DNA of 64,000 nucleotides from Candidatus Gastranaerophilales bacterium (GTDB lineage: Bacteria > Cyanobacteriota > Vampirovibrionia > Gastranaerophilales > Gastranaerophilaceae), in contig CAAGHI010000006.1 in the NCBI GenBank assembly GCA_900769645.1, positions 62,001 to 126,000 on the forward strand, in the 5' to 3' direction. The notes below the pieces were generated by a model. That model did no database searches and was not told the DNA's origin. It was given only the letters and a program-made list of their open reading frames with translations. Positions 14,798 through 23,251 of the stretch are shown in pieces (the stretch's first letter is position 1; the number at the start of each line of letters is the position of its first letter). A program made the translations under genes and the position numbers.

Positions 14798-16536
14798 TGC
14801 CTACTGCAATAAAAGATTTTAAAATCAAAGAAAGCTATTCAAAGCTTATTGAAAAGGCTTTGTTTTCATACTTTTGGGATTGTATTTACAAGCCCTTGTT
14901 TGAGATAATGGCAATTAAGCCGCCGAAAGCACAGAATGAGTTTAACCCGCTTGTAGAGGCCTTGAAAGCGGGTAATATCTATTATGTAAAAGACGAAGGC
15001 GGATTTAAGGCTAAGGTTAAATTCACAAACCAGCAATCACGTATTTTGGAGAATTGGGGTGCAGTCTATGATAAATGGACAAAGGTTTATAAAATCCCTT
15101 TTGATAAAATCCCGCAATCCATGCTTGTTGCTATATCTGAAAATCAAACGCTTGCAATGCAAAAGGTAGAAACGGTTAAAACGTTTTTGCAAGAGGTTGA
15201 GGGTAACATTGATTTAATGATTGATGGCATGGTTTTCAATAAAGAAGTCATATCAATTATTGATGATGCAGGAAACGAGGTTAGCAAGAATATAAAGCAC
15301 CTGAACGTAATTGAGCCGGAACTTTCAGAGGAGCAGAAACAAGAGATTGCGGAGAATTACGTTAATAACGTTAAAGGCTATGCTATAAAGTTCTTTGGTA
15401 ATGAGCGAATACCAACAATGCGGCAAAAGGTTGCAGAAGCTGTATTGAACTGTTACAGAGCTGACACTGTTCAGAAAATGCTTGAGACTGAATATGGCAT
15501 TATGGGGCGTAAAGCTAAATTTTGGGCAAGAAATGAAACCTCTTTAATGCTTGCAGAATATAAGAAAACGACTTATCAAGAAATGGGATTTGACAAGTTT
15601 ATTTGGAAAACCATTCTTGACGGGCGTGAGCGTGATCGTCATAAACACTTGAACAATAAAATATTCAGCTATGACAATCCACCCGTAATTGATGATAACG
15701 GTAATGTTGGGTTGCCAGGACAGACTTATAACTGTCGCTGTCAAGCTATCCCATACAGTGATGATAACCCGTTTATTAAGACACGCACTGACAAAAACGG
15801 TCAAAAGATTGCGATGAACGCAAAAGATGATGTCGAATGGATTACGGTAAAAGGCAATCACATACCGGTAAAAGATGGACAGACAAAAGAACAGGCTGTT
15901 AAAGAGTTTTTGGCAAAGAAAGGGAAACAATCTAAGACAAATAATTCAAAACCTATCGCTGGAATTAAAAAAGGCAAACCGATGTCTTTTAGACAAGCTA
16001 ACGGTGGTAAAGTAAATCCAAAATATACAGGCAAGCGTGACGGTTACAGCGGCAATTGTCAGACTTGCGTTGCTGTGTTTGAGGCACGTTTAAGGGGATA
16101 TGACATGCAAGCAATACCTTTTGATAAGGCAAATATCTATATGAATGCACTAGGTTATCAACCAACTTTGGCATATATTGACAAGAAAACAGGAAGAACG
16201 CCTAATATGTTGCAAGGTGATGTTAAAAGACCATCAGAATGTGAAGAATGGTTGAAAAACCGAATTAAAATTGGCCAACGTTTTGCTTTTATTTTTAAAC
16301 CACTGAATTCAGGTGGCGGGCATATTATTGAAGTTTCAAAAAATATTTTAGGACAATTAAAATTTTATGATCCGCAAAGCGGAGAAAATTTTAATAAAGA
16401 CCTTTTAAAAGAAATCAATTATAGACCTGAAAATAGGGGAGATGCGCCATTGATTTTCAGAGTTGACGATAAAGAACTCAATACTGATTTTTTAGATAGA
16501 ATGTATAAATATTCTACATACAAAAAACACGGTTAA
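14797..16536 (+). CDS. MuF head protein with C-terminal papain-like toxin domain
   Basis: A 579-residue fusion. Residues about 1-330 are a Mu F/SPP1 gp7-like head-morphogenesis protein ending in GQTYNCRCQAIPY. A linker (about 345-400) leads into a polymorphic-toxin domain: GNCQTCV with Cys421 and Cys424, GGGHIIEV with His509 and FYDPQSG with Asp525. The Cys-His-Asp order and NxxCxxC...GH...YDPQSG spacing fit the Tox-PL/papain-fold toxin 1 family, some members of which deamidate glutamine. MuF proteins enter the virion, so the toxin could be packaged and delivered. A convergent immunity-type gene overlaps the 3' end by 23 bases. Substrate unknown. Confidence 0.85.
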   Translation: MPTAIKDFKIKESYSKLIEKALFSYFWDCIYKPLFEIMAIKPPKAQNEFNPLVEALKAGNIYYVKDEGGFKAKVKFTNQQSRILENWGAVYDKWTKVYKIPFDKIPQSMLVAISENQTLAMQKVETVKTFLQEVEGNIDLMIDGMVFNKEVISIIDDAGNEVSKNIKHLNVIEPELSEEQKQEIAENYVNNVKGYAIKFFGNERIPTMRQKVAEAVLNCYRADTVQKMLETEYGIMGRKAKFWARNETSLMLAEYKKTTYQEMGFDKFIWKTILDGRERDRHKHLNNKIFSYDNPPVIDDNGNVGLPGQTYNCRCQAIPYSDDNPFIKTRTDKNGQKIAMNAKDDVEWITVKGNHIPVKDGQTKEQAVKEFLAKKGKQSKTNNSKPIAGIKKGKPMSFRQANGGKVNPKYTGKRDGYSGNCQTCVAVFEARLRGYDMQAIPFDKANIYMNALGYQPTLAYIDKKTGRTPNMLQGDVKRPSECEEWLKNRIKIGQRFAFIFKPLNSGGGHIIEVSKNILGQLKFYDPQSGENFNKDLLKEINYRPENRGDAPLIFRVDDKELNTDFLDRMYKYSTYKKHG

Positions 16537-16798
16537 GCTTTTCTGTTTCTTCTGGATTTGCTAAACGAATTTTTCCTTTTTCAACAAGAATATATGTACA
16601 ATGTGTGTACATAAAATTCTTTTCTTTTTTAAAAGTGATTAGTGGATCTGAAATACCGCTGTATGCCTCATCAATATTATCATATTTAAAAACACTTTTT
16701 TTAATATTAAAAATAGTATCTTTCTCGACATTTTTAATATTATGTTGTTCTGCAAATTCCATAACTGCTGGTGGCACTGGTGGCAAATCTGTTGTCAT
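16514..16798 (-). CDS. Putative immunity protein to the MuF toxin
   Basis: A 94-residue protein convergent to and overlapping the MuF-toxin gene. It begins MTTDLPPVPPAVMEFAEQH, identical to the second immunity-type gene at 24798, then diverges. Its end YILVEKGKIRLANPEETEKL matches the FILFKDQQARMATDDEINEI end of that paralogue. An AGAGG ribosome site and a full consensus promoter lie upstream, so it can be expressed without late transcription. Position, promoter and pairing with a toxin domain argue for immunity; biochemical proof is lacking. Confidence 0.7.
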   Translation of the reverse strand: MTTDLPPVPPAVMEFAEQHNIKNVEKDTIFNIKKSVFKYDNIDEAYSGISDPLITFKKEKNFMYTHCTYILVEKGKIRLANPEETEKLNRVFCM

Positions 16799-16815
16799 AT
16801 TTATACCTCTTTTTT

Positions 16816-16844
16816 ATTATACATCTTTTTAAATTCATTTTCAA
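16816..16844 (-). promoter_or_regulatory. Consensus promoter of the immunity gene
   Basis: On the minus strand TTGAAA (16839-16844), 17 bases, TATAAT (16816-16821), about 18 bases before the ATG. It partly overlaps the rightward late promoter element (TTTTCAAG...TACAAT), so the two directions may compete. Confidence 0.7.
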
Positions 16845-16878
16845 GCGCAATGTTACAATGTCTCTAAGAGGTATAAAA

Positions 16879-18003
16879 ATGAATGTAACAGCGATTAATT
16901 CAATATATTTGAATGAAGACACAGGTGGCAAAGGCAGATTTTTTAAATCTAGGTTTTTGCAAGCGGGGCTTGTAAAGTATCAATTTGGTGTGTGTCTGCT
17001 CAAAAAAGAAACGATTGACAAGTTTGTAAATACATTTATTGGGTGTCCTGTCATTATCAACCATCAGGATGTAACAGACGAGAGTGCAAAAGAACAGCGT
17101 GTCGGGGTTATTTCTCGTGTGTATTTTGATGCGTCTGACGCATGGTTTTGGTGTGAAGGCGTTCTTTTTGATAGCGAGGCAATAGACCTTGTCCAAAAAG
17201 GGTACACAGTGTCATGCCAATATGAAATAACAGAGTATTCCGATAACTCTGACGGGGAACTACACAACGGCAACCCGTATGACAAAGAGATTTTGGGCGG
17301 TAGATTTGAGCACCTCGCAATCGTTGATAGCCCACGCTATGAGGACGCAATCATTGCGGTGAATTCAAAAACAAGTGAATATCAACCAATCATTGATTAC
17401 ATAGAAAGTTACAACAAAGGAGAAACTATGGACAAAGAAACAAGAAACGTCTTTGAAAAACTTATTTCGGCATTGAAAGCAAAAAACGAAGCTGATGATG
17501 AGAAAGAAAAAGAAAAAGATGAAGACAAAGCTGCTAATGCTGACGACGACAAACGTGCCGGCATTGACAAAGTCGCAGGTATCTTGAAATCTGCTGGGGC
17601 TGATGAAGAGACAATCCGTACTTGTATCGGCATTATGGAGAAATTAGCTTATGACAAATCAGAAGCTGGCACAGCTGACAACAAAGCTAAGAACAAAGAT
17701 GAAGATCCGCAAGACGGAAAGAAAGACGACAAAAAAGAAGAAAAAGCGGAAAACGAAGGCGACGACGACAAAGAGTCTGAAAAAGACGAGAAGAAAGAAG
17801 AAAAAGACGATAAAGCCGCTAACAAGTGCAAAAACGAAGATGATGAGCTTTTAGACGAAGCAGAAAACAAAGCAAAAAACAAAAAGGCTAAAAACTCAAT
17901 GGACGCACTTAAAAAACTTTTCTATGAAGGTGCTGAAACTCATCAAAAACAAACTTATATGACTCAAAAACAAGCTATTGAACTAGGCAAACAAATATTT
18001 TAG
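16879..18003 (+). CDS. Prohead protease with C-terminal scaffold region (DUF2213)
   Basis: A 374-residue protein. Residues 1-180 form the protease-like part (FIGCPVIINHQDV with the catalytic-type His, GVISRVYFD, GYTVSCQYEI with Ser, FEHLAIVDSPRY), as in the DUF2213/S78-like maturation proteases. The rest is a highly acidic-basic Lys/Asp/Glu helical scaffold tail. ATG 16879 follows AGAGG by seven bases; a longer reading would begin before the promoter. An internal start at 17428 probably yields free scaffold. Confidence 0.75.
   Translation: MNVTAINSIYLNEDTGGKGRFFKSRFLQAGLVKYQFGVCLLKKETIDKFVNTFIGCPVIINHQDVTDESAKEQRVGVISRVYFDASDAWFWCEGVLFDSEAIDLVQKGYTVSCQYEITEYSDNSDGELHNGNPYDKEILGGRFEHLAIVDSPRYEDAIIAVNSKTSEYQPIIDYIESYNKGETMDKETRNVFEKLISALKAKNEADDEKEKEKDEDKAANADDDKRAGIDKVAGILKSAGADEETIRTCIGIMEKLAYDKSEAGTADNKAKNKDEDPQDGKKDDKKEEKAENEGDDDKESEKDEKKEEKDDKAANKCKNEDDELLDEAENKAKNKKAKNSMDALKKLFYEGAETHQKQTYMTQKQAIELGKQIF
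17428..18003 (+). CDS. Internal in-frame scaffold product
   Basis: Inside the protease gene, AAAGGAG (17417-17423 region) precedes an in-frame ATG at 17428. It would give a 191-residue protein starting MDKETRNVFEKLISALKAKN, exactly at the junction between protease domain and charged scaffold. Lambda C/Nu3 uses the same nested design. The ribosome site is one of the best in the window. Confidence 0.65.
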   Translation: MDKETRNVFEKLISALKAKNEADDEKEKEKDEDKAANADDDKRAGIDKVAGILKSAGADEETIRTCIGIMEKLAYDKSEAGTADNKAKNKDEDPQDGKKDDKKEEKAENEGDDDKESEKDEKKEEKDDKAANKCKNEDDELLDEAENKAKNKKAKNSMDALKKLFYEGAETHQKQTYMTQKQAIELGKQIF

Positions 18004-18072
18004 GGTCAAATGGTACGATAGAAGTATGGAATTAAAAGTCAACAGATGTTGACAGAAAGGGTATAAATAAAG
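18004..18072 (+). promoter_or_regulatory. Late promoter with an eight-codon leaderless mini-ORF
   Basis: TACGAT at 18014-18019 is followed after six bases by ATG 18026, which opens MELKVNRC and stops with TGA at 18052. The decoration-protein gene follows with AAAGGG as ribosome site and ATG 18073. The mini-ORF may be a leader peptide on capsid mRNA, or a by-product of the promoter geometry. Confidence 0.4.
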
Positions 18073-18552
18073 ATGGTAGCAAATTCTATTTCATTAACAA
18101 ATAGAGGCATAATGCCAAGAGCCGGTCAGGCTGCATTGTTGCCTAACCAACCGATTATTCATGGTTGTTTGGTTTCTCCTGCCGCAGATGCTGCACTTAT
18201 TCCGGGGGCAGTAGTTGCTTTGGCAGATGATGCAAACCTAGATGATACAATTGTTGTAAAACAAGCAGGCGTAAAAGATATGCCTTGCGGTGTTGTGGTT
18301 TACAACGCAATCAAATCCGCTTTTGTAGCGAATGAAAGAGTTTCAGTATTCCCTGTCGGCTCATTCGTATATATGGTCGCTGGTGCTGCAAACATTAAAC
18401 GAGGTACTAAACTACAATTTACAGCTGAAAATAAAGTTGTAGGAACTTCAACTGCTGAACAGGGCTATGTTGGTATCGCATGGACAGAATCAGCACTCGA
18501 AGGCGATTTAATTGTAGTACAAATTCAACCGAGCGTTGAGCCGGCAGCATAG
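18073..18552 (+). CDS. Capsid decoration/cement protein
   Basis: A 159-residue beta-rich protein starting MVANSISLTNRGIMPRAGQ. It has PGAVVALADDAN, MPCGVVVYNAIK and ERVSVFPVGSFVYM segments, the pattern of 'structural cement' or head-decoration proteins encoded directly before the major capsid gene in many myoviruses. It probably binds the capsid surface or capsomer joints. Gene order supports this. Confidence 0.7.
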   Translation: MVANSISLTNRGIMPRAGQAALLPNQPIIHGCLVSPAADAALIPGAVVALADDANLDDTIVVKQAGVKDMPCGVVVYNAIKSAFVANERVSVFPVGSFVYMVAGAANIKRGTKLQFTAENKVVGTSTAEQGYVGIAWTESALEGDLIVVQIQPSVEPAA

Positions 18553-18570
18553 GAAAAGGAGAATTAATAA

Positions 18571-19590
18571 ATGGGAAACGTAAAATTATTCAATGCTGAC
18601 AACTACGCTGATAAGACTTTTAAAGCCATAAACGCATTATTTGATTATCCTAATGCCGGTGTAGTTCAAACAGTAGACACAATCACAGAAATTGTGCAAG
18701 GTGTTGTTGAGGCCAAATATTATGAATTAGGTGGACAAACTCCATCAAACTTCATTAAAATAGATGTAGGCAGAGGAGCTTATTCAGGACAAATCTTCCA
18801 GTTCACAAGTGCTTATGTAGGTGCCCCTTTTGAACAATGTATTATCAACCCTGCATCAACAGGCATTCACAACGATGCAACAGCTGATATCACAGTAGAC
18901 GGTATCTCTATCAAAAACAACTTCTACAGACAGAAATACTCTGTTTCAAACGAAGAGATCAAAATGGCAGCAGTTAATCGCGTAGGCTTTGATGTTATCG
19001 AACAAAAAGAAAAAGCACGTGCTAAAACATGGCAATTAGGTATCCAAAATGTATTGTTCAACGGTTTGAAAGATGGACAAACATTCGGTTTATTAAATCA
19101 ACCGGGCGTAACAATTAACACATCATTGTTCCCAGTAGCACCACACGAAATGACAGTTGCACAAATCAAAGCTTTTGCCGGCAGCGCAATTTCAACATAC
19201 TTCAACACTACAAACGGCACATATATGCCTAATAGATGGCTTATGCCAACTGAAAGTTATATGGCTTTGGGTGTTCCTTATGGTGATACATTCGGCATGC
19301 CAACATTACTTGATGTGTTTACAAACGCATTCAAAGCAGCTGGTGCACCTGCTGACTTCAAAATTGTTCACTCATTGTACAACAATGAAGCTGGTAATGG
19401 CGGACATGGCAGACACGTATTCTATAACGATGATGTTGATAACCTTGTAATGTATGTTCCAAAAGCATACACACCACACCCACTTTATGCACAAGGCGCG
19501 CTTGATATGGTTTCTGATGCAGAAGGCCAATTCACTGGCGTTCAGTTGAAGAAAAAATCAACAATGCTTTATGCAGATGAACAAGCATAA
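18571..19590 (+). CDS. Major capsid protein
   Basis: A 339-residue protein behind a GGAGAAT ribosome site. It has the length and gene position of an HK97-fold capsid protein (after protease/scaffold and decoration genes, before connectors). Features include NFIKIDVGRGAYSGQIFQFTS, an N-arm of about 100 residues, GYDTFGMPTLLDV-like loops and MVSDAEGQFTGVQLKKKSTM near the end. Codon use is less AT-biased than in the cargo genes, as expected for high expression. Confidence 0.85.
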   Translation: MGNVKLFNADNYADKTFKAINALFDYPNAGVVQTVDTITEIVQGVVEAKYYELGGQTPSNFIKIDVGRGAYSGQIFQFTSAYVGAPFEQCIINPASTGIHNDATADITVDGISIKNNFYRQKYSVSNEEIKMAAVNRVGFDVIEQKEKARAKTWQLGIQNVLFNGLKDGQTFGLLNQPGVTINTSLFPVAPHEMTVAQIKAFAGSAISTYFNTTNGTYMPNRWLMPTESYMALGVPYGDTFGMPTLLDVFTNAFKAAGAPADFKIVHSLYNNEAGNGGHGRHVFYNDDVDNLVMYVPKAYTPHPLYAQGALDMVSDAEGQFTGVQLKKKSTMLYADEQA

Positions 19591-19635
19591 GATGAGGGGA
19601 TTTATTCCCCTCTCTTTTAAACGAAAGGATATAAG

Positions 19636-20040
19636 ATGAAATTACATAATAAAACAGGTTTTGGCTTACAACACGTTGTAACTAAAACTGACAAAGATGG
19701 CAGAACAAAACGCATTACATATACGCTTGCACACGATGAAGCAAAAGAAATCCCGCAAGAAGTAGCCGACGTATGGTTGAAAATTAACGGAGTAAAAGAA
19801 TATGTAGAGCCGGCTGATGTTGAAAAAATCAAAAAAGAAGCAGAGGCTAAGGCAAAAGCAGAAAAAGAAACTTTGGAAAAAGAAAACGCAGCGTTGAAAG
19901 CAGAACTTGAAAAGCTTAAAAAAGCAGAGGCTAAGGCAAAAGCAGAAAAAGAAACTTTGGAAAAAGAAAACGCAGCGTTGAAAGCAGAACTTGAAAAGCT
20001 TAAAAAAGCAGAGGCTAAGGCAAGTAAAACTAAAAAGTAA
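19636..20040 (+). CDS. Coiled-coil protein after the capsid gene
   Basis: A 134-residue protein. The first 60 residues (with GLQHVVTKTDKDGRTKRITYTL) form a small domain of the type found in short capsid-adjacent proteins. The rest is a Lys/Glu/Ala coiled coil composed of a tandem 28-residue duplication (KAEKETLEKENAALKAELEK). It may be a head fibre, a scaffold-like factor or a connector component. Ribosome site AAAGGA precedes the ATG. Confidence 0.6.
   Translation: MKLHNKTGFGLQHVVTKTDKDGRTKRITYTLAHDEAKEIPQEVADVWLKINGVKEYVEPADVEKIKKEAEAKAKAEKETLEKENAALKAELEKLKKAEAKAKAEKETLEKENAALKAELEKLKKAEAKASKTKK
19840..20022 (+). repeat. Perfect 84-bp tandem duplication plus partial third copy
   Basis: Two identical 84-bp units start at gcagaggctaaggca (19840 and 19924); a third begins at 20008 and matches for 15 bases. 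Each unit encodes 28 residues of coiled coil, so length variants stay in frame. Confidence 0.9.
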
Positions 20041-20093
20041 AACTTTCTTATATCATATAACTCTCTAAGCATGTAGAAAGGAAAATCAGAGAA

Positions 20094-20666
20094 ATGATAA
20101 ATATTTTTGAAACAGTGACAATAGAACAGTTTAAGGAATATTTTTTCCGCGATTTTCCTTTTCTTCCTTTATATGTAGAAGGCAAGACTTATTGGCTTGA
20201 TGATATTGTTTATTATAATAACAATTTCTACAAGTCATTAACCGATAATAACACATCATTACCGACTGATATGGATAACTGGGAAGTCACAAAAGGTGAC
20301 GTTTTAGACTACATCACCGATGGCGATATTAAAAAAGCTATGTCACAAGCGATTATTAATGCTAATCCACGCTTTGGGGAAATAGACGAGGACAGAATTA
20401 ATATTTATTTGCACTTAGTCGCTTTCTACCTTGTAATCGACTTAAAGAACTCATCAAGCGGTATTAATAGCAGCTATTTGGGTGTTGTTGCCTCAAAAAG
20501 TGTAGGCGACGTGTCAGAAAGCTATAACTTCCCGCAATGGCTTACAAACAGTCCTATTTATTCAATATATAGTCAAAACGGCTATGGCATGAAGTATTTA
20601 TCTTTAATCCTGCCTTACTTGTCTGTGACAATCCTATTCAGTACAGGGAGAACGACTTGTGGGTAA
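20094..20666 (+). CDS. Head-tail connector (DUF4054) with carbohydrate-binding-like insert
   Basis: A 190-residue protein. The helical body (residues 70-190, with INIYLHLVAFYLVIDL and a PIYSIYSQNGYGMKYL end) fits DUF4054-type gp6-like connectors found at this gene position. Residues about 28-65 (KTYWLDDIVYYNNNFYKSL then a Pro-Trp end) resemble the carbohydrate-binding module 5/12 pattern: Y..G..V.Y....Y.......P.....W. The same motif recurs in both tail-fibre proteins. The last codons overlap the next gene. Confidence 0.6.
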   Translation: MINIFETVTIEQFKEYFFRDFPFLPLYVEGKTYWLDDIVYYNNNFYKSLTDNNTSLPTDMDNWEVTKGDVLDYITDGDIKKAMSQAIINANPRFGEIDEDRINIYLHLVAFYLVIDLKNSSSGINSSYLGVVASKSVGDVSESYNFPQWLTNSPIYSIYSQNGYGMKYLSLILPYLSVTILFSTGRTTCG

Positions 20667-21153
20667 AAGCGGTATCAAAGTAAATTTAGACGGGCTTAAT
20701 AAGCTTTTAAAGACGCTTAAAGAGGATTACTTTGTGCGTGTCGGGATTATCGGAACAGAAGCTAAAACAGAGCATGAGGGTTCAAGTCTTACTAATGCTG
20801 AAATCGGCACATTTCACGAATTTGGAACGGGAACATTGCCACGTCGTTCTTTCTTAGAAGATCCGTTGAGGGAAAAACTTAACTTCAAAAATTCAGCTTT
20901 TCGCAAAGCTACAACAAAAGAGGCATGGAAACAGATTGTCAACAAAGGTAATCAAAAGAAGTTCATGCACAACCTAGGAGCTTATGCATTGAAAGTAATT
21001 GCGGACGCTTTTGAATCACAAGACTGGCAACCACTAACAGAGTCATACGTAAAACAAAAAGAAAGACAAGGTTTAAGCACAAACATTTTGACGGCTACCG
21101 GTCAATTACGTAGGTCAATATCATTCAAAGTATTGGAAAAATCGAAAAAATGA
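20659..21153 (+). CDS. Gp10-like/virion morphogenesis protein
   Basis: A 164-residue protein started by GTG at 20659, overlapping the upstream gene by eight bases. VRVGIIGTEAKTEHEG, NAEIGTFHEFGTGTLPRRSFLEDPL and TESYVKQKERQGLSTNIL...TGQLRRSISFKV form the signature of HK97 gp10/phage virion morphogenesis (G protein) proteins, which take part in head-tail joining. Confidence 0.85.
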   Translation: MGKSGIKVNLDGLNKLLKTLKEDYFVRVGIIGTEAKTEHEGSSLTNAEIGTFHEFGTGTLPRRSFLEDPLREKLNFKNSAFRKATTKEAWKQIVNKGNQKKFMHNLGAYALKVIADAFESQDWQPLTESYVKQKERQGLSTNILTATGQLRRSISFKVLEKSKK

Positions 21154-21551
21154 TGAACGGTAAAAATCAGACATTAAAGAATAGCAATTCAAATCTCCCG
21201 AATATGTCAGGAACTATTCAGGGGTGGTTTTTGGATATTACGTTTAAATACGTTACTCGCGTAATTGACGAGGACAGTGCAGATTTTGCAGAAGAAACAG
21301 AAAAACTGATTAAGACAAAAGGCGTTGTTCGCCCACCGAGTTCAAAAGATTTAAAACTGATGCCAGAAGGTGCATGGGCATGGGATTGGTTGCAAATTCA
21401 TTGCTTACCTGATGTCGAACTTGATACAAACCAGTTTGTAATTTATGACGGCAAACGATATAAGGTTATGGCTAAAAATGATTATTCAAAATACGGATAT
21501 GTCAGATATACACTATTAGAAGCTTTCATAGCAGAAAATGAGGGGTTATAA
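21150..21551 (+). CDS. Neck/head-closure protein
   Basis: A 133-residue protein between gp10-like and tail terminator genes, with four-base overlaps. WDWLQIHCLPDVELDTNQFVIYDGKRYKVMAKNDYSKYGY in the second half is typical of small beta-barrel head-closure proteins: a hydrophobic strand followed by YDGxRYKVMxxxDYSxxGY. The assignment is from position and this pattern. Confidence 0.6.
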   Translation: MMNGKNQTLKNSNSNLPNMSGTIQGWFLDITFKYVTRVIDEDSADFAEETEKLIKTKGVVRPPSSKDLKLMPEGAWAWDWLQIHCLPDVELDTNQFVIYDGKRYKVMAKNDYSKYGYVRYTLLEAFIAENEGL

Positions 21552-22063
21552 TGGCTAGTTCTTTGGACATAATTAAACAAATCCTTGTGAGTGAAATGGA
21601 ACTTCCTAAGACGCGTGTGTGGGCGTACAACATGAATAATAACTTACCAAAAGATAACAAGTTATTTATTATTCTCTCATACGGTGCTAGAAGCCCTTTC
21701 AGCAACAATATAAAGTATCAGGACACAGTTGATGGCTTAAACGAAATACAGACCATGAACGTTGCTGAGGACGTTTTAATTTCATTGTTATCAAAAGGAA
21801 CTGAGGCACGTGACAGAGCCTATGAAGTTCAGATGGCATTGAACAGCACTTTTTCACAGCAGTTACAAGCCAAAAACAAAATATTTATTTCTAAAACCGG
21901 TGATGTTCGTGACGCCTCATTTTTAGAAGCTGCGTCAAGGATTAATCGCTTTGATGTTAAATGCAGAGTTTTAAAGGCATATGATAAAATTAAAACAGTT
22001 GAATATTACGACAAATTCCCTATTGGTGCGGAATTTGAGGCAGAATATCATATTGAACCGTAA
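21551..22063 (+). CDS. Tail terminator-like protein
   Basis: A 170-residue protein overlapping the closure gene by one base. It has LFIILSYGARSPFSNN, TMNVAEDVLISLLSKGTEARDRAYEVQMAL and RINRFDVKCRVLKAYDK segments, the build of the LIC_12616-type neck/tail-terminator proteins: strand, long helix and a final beta pair. It lies immediately before the sheath gene, where terminators are found in myoviruses. Confidence 0.65.
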   Translation: MASSLDIIKQILVSEMELPKTRVWAYNMNNNLPKDNKLFIILSYGARSPFSNNIKYQDTVDGLNEIQTMNVAEDVLISLLSKGTEARDRAYEVQMALNSTFSQQLQAKNKIFISKTGDVRDASFLEAASRINRFDVKCRVLKAYDKIKTVEYYDKFPIGAEFEAEYHIEP

Positions 22064-22084
22064 TTAATATGAAAGGATAAAAAA

Positions 22085-23239
22085 ATGGCAGAATATCAAA
22101 TTCCAATTACTTATGTAGTGTCTGCGTCGGCGGTGTTACCGAGTGCGGGACTCGAACCTTTAAAGCTTAGTACAATACTTTTATTGACTGATGAAGAGGC
22201 AGCAAACGAGATTGACGGAAGCTACATGATTGCAAGAACAGCGTCAGCGGTTGCAAATCAATGGGGAACAGAAACAGAAGTAGCAAAACAAGCACAAATT
22301 ATTTTCAGCCAATCACCGAACATTTTGGCAAATGACGGTTATTTAATTATTGCACCGTTCTTGAATGCAGAAGAAACATACGCACAAGCTATTACAAGAC
22401 TTGCAAGCGAAATTTATTTTGAAGGTATTTTGACAACAAGAGCCGTAGAAGATGCAGCGGCTATTGAGGCATCAGCCCATGTTCAAGCAATGGGAAACAG
22501 AATACTTGCATTACCTGCGTCTAATGCATCAGCATTAACAGATGAAACAGGTTTATTCTATAAGTTGCAATCAAATACTAAAACAAAGTGTTTGCTATAT
22601 ACTATTGGCGACAATGATGAGGACAAAGCACTTAATGCAAGACTATTTGCAGCCGCTTATTTGTCAAGAGCTTTTGCGGTTAATTACTCAGGTAGTAACA
22701 CTACAATTACCATGAACTTGAAAGACTTAGCAGGACTTGTCGCTGACACAAACATTTCTGAAACTATTCTTAATAAGTGTGCAGAAATCGGTGCAGATTG
22801 TTTCCCGTCTATTGAAGGCTTAGCTAAGGTTGTTTCTAACAGACAAGGCGGAATGTATTTTGATCAAGTAGCAAATCAGATTTGGTTTGTAAATGCTATT
22901 CAACGAAATGTGTTTAATCTTTTGGCAACAACAAGAACTAAAATTCCTCAAACAGAGGTTGGTATGAACATGATTGTTGCAGCTATCAAAGAGATTTGTA
23001 ATCAAGCAGTAACAAACGGTTATATCGCCCCGGGAACATGGAACAGTTCAGACACTTTTGGCAACCTCGAAGACTTCAACAGAAACATTGAGGAAATAGG
23101 GTTTTATATCTACCACCAACCGGTTGCAGAACAGCCACAAAACGAACGTGAACAGAGAAAAGCTCCGGTGTTCCAAATTGCTGCCAAAGAGGCAGGCGGA
23201 GTACATTCTGCAAACATCTTGATTTACTTAGAAGCATAA
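22085..23239 (+). CDS. Contractile tail sheath protein (DUF3383)
   Basis: A 384-residue protein with the DUF3383 sheath pattern: PITYVVSASAVLPSAGL at the start, AQIIFSQSPN, then a C-terminal domain with GTWNSSDTFGNLEDFNRN, GFYIYHQPVAEQPQNEREQRKAP and GVHSANILIYLEA. These features identify the virion as a myovirus. Good AAAGGA ribosome site. The smaller size relative to T4 sheath fits simple contractile phages. Confidence 0.9.
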   Translation: MAEYQIPITYVVSASAVLPSAGLEPLKLSTILLLTDEEAANEIDGSYMIARTASAVANQWGTETEVAKQAQIIFSQSPNILANDGYLIIAPFLNAEETYAQAITRLASEIYFEGILTTRAVEDAAAIEASAHVQAMGNRILALPASNASALTDETGLFYKLQSNTKTKCLLYTIGDNDEDKALNARLFAAAYLSRAFAVNYSGSNTTITMNLKDLAGLVADTNISETILNKCAEIGADCFPSIEGLAKVVSNRQGGMYFDQVANQIWFVNAIQRNVFNLLATTRTKIPQTEVGMNMIVAAIKEICNQAVTNGYIAPGTWNSSDTFGNLEDFNRNIEEIGFYIYHQPVAEQPQNEREQRKAPVFQIAAKEAGGVHSANILIYLEA

Positions 23240-23251
23240 GGAGATAATAAA

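Noticed and set aside
17409..17882. Serine/phenylalanine-rich frames opposite the scaffold region
   Set aside because: They mirror the Lys/Asp/Glu codons of the scaffold and have no start signals.
19617..20072. Minus-strand frame over the coiled-coil gene
   Set aside because: It is the antisense of the 84-bp coiled-coil duplication, not a gene.
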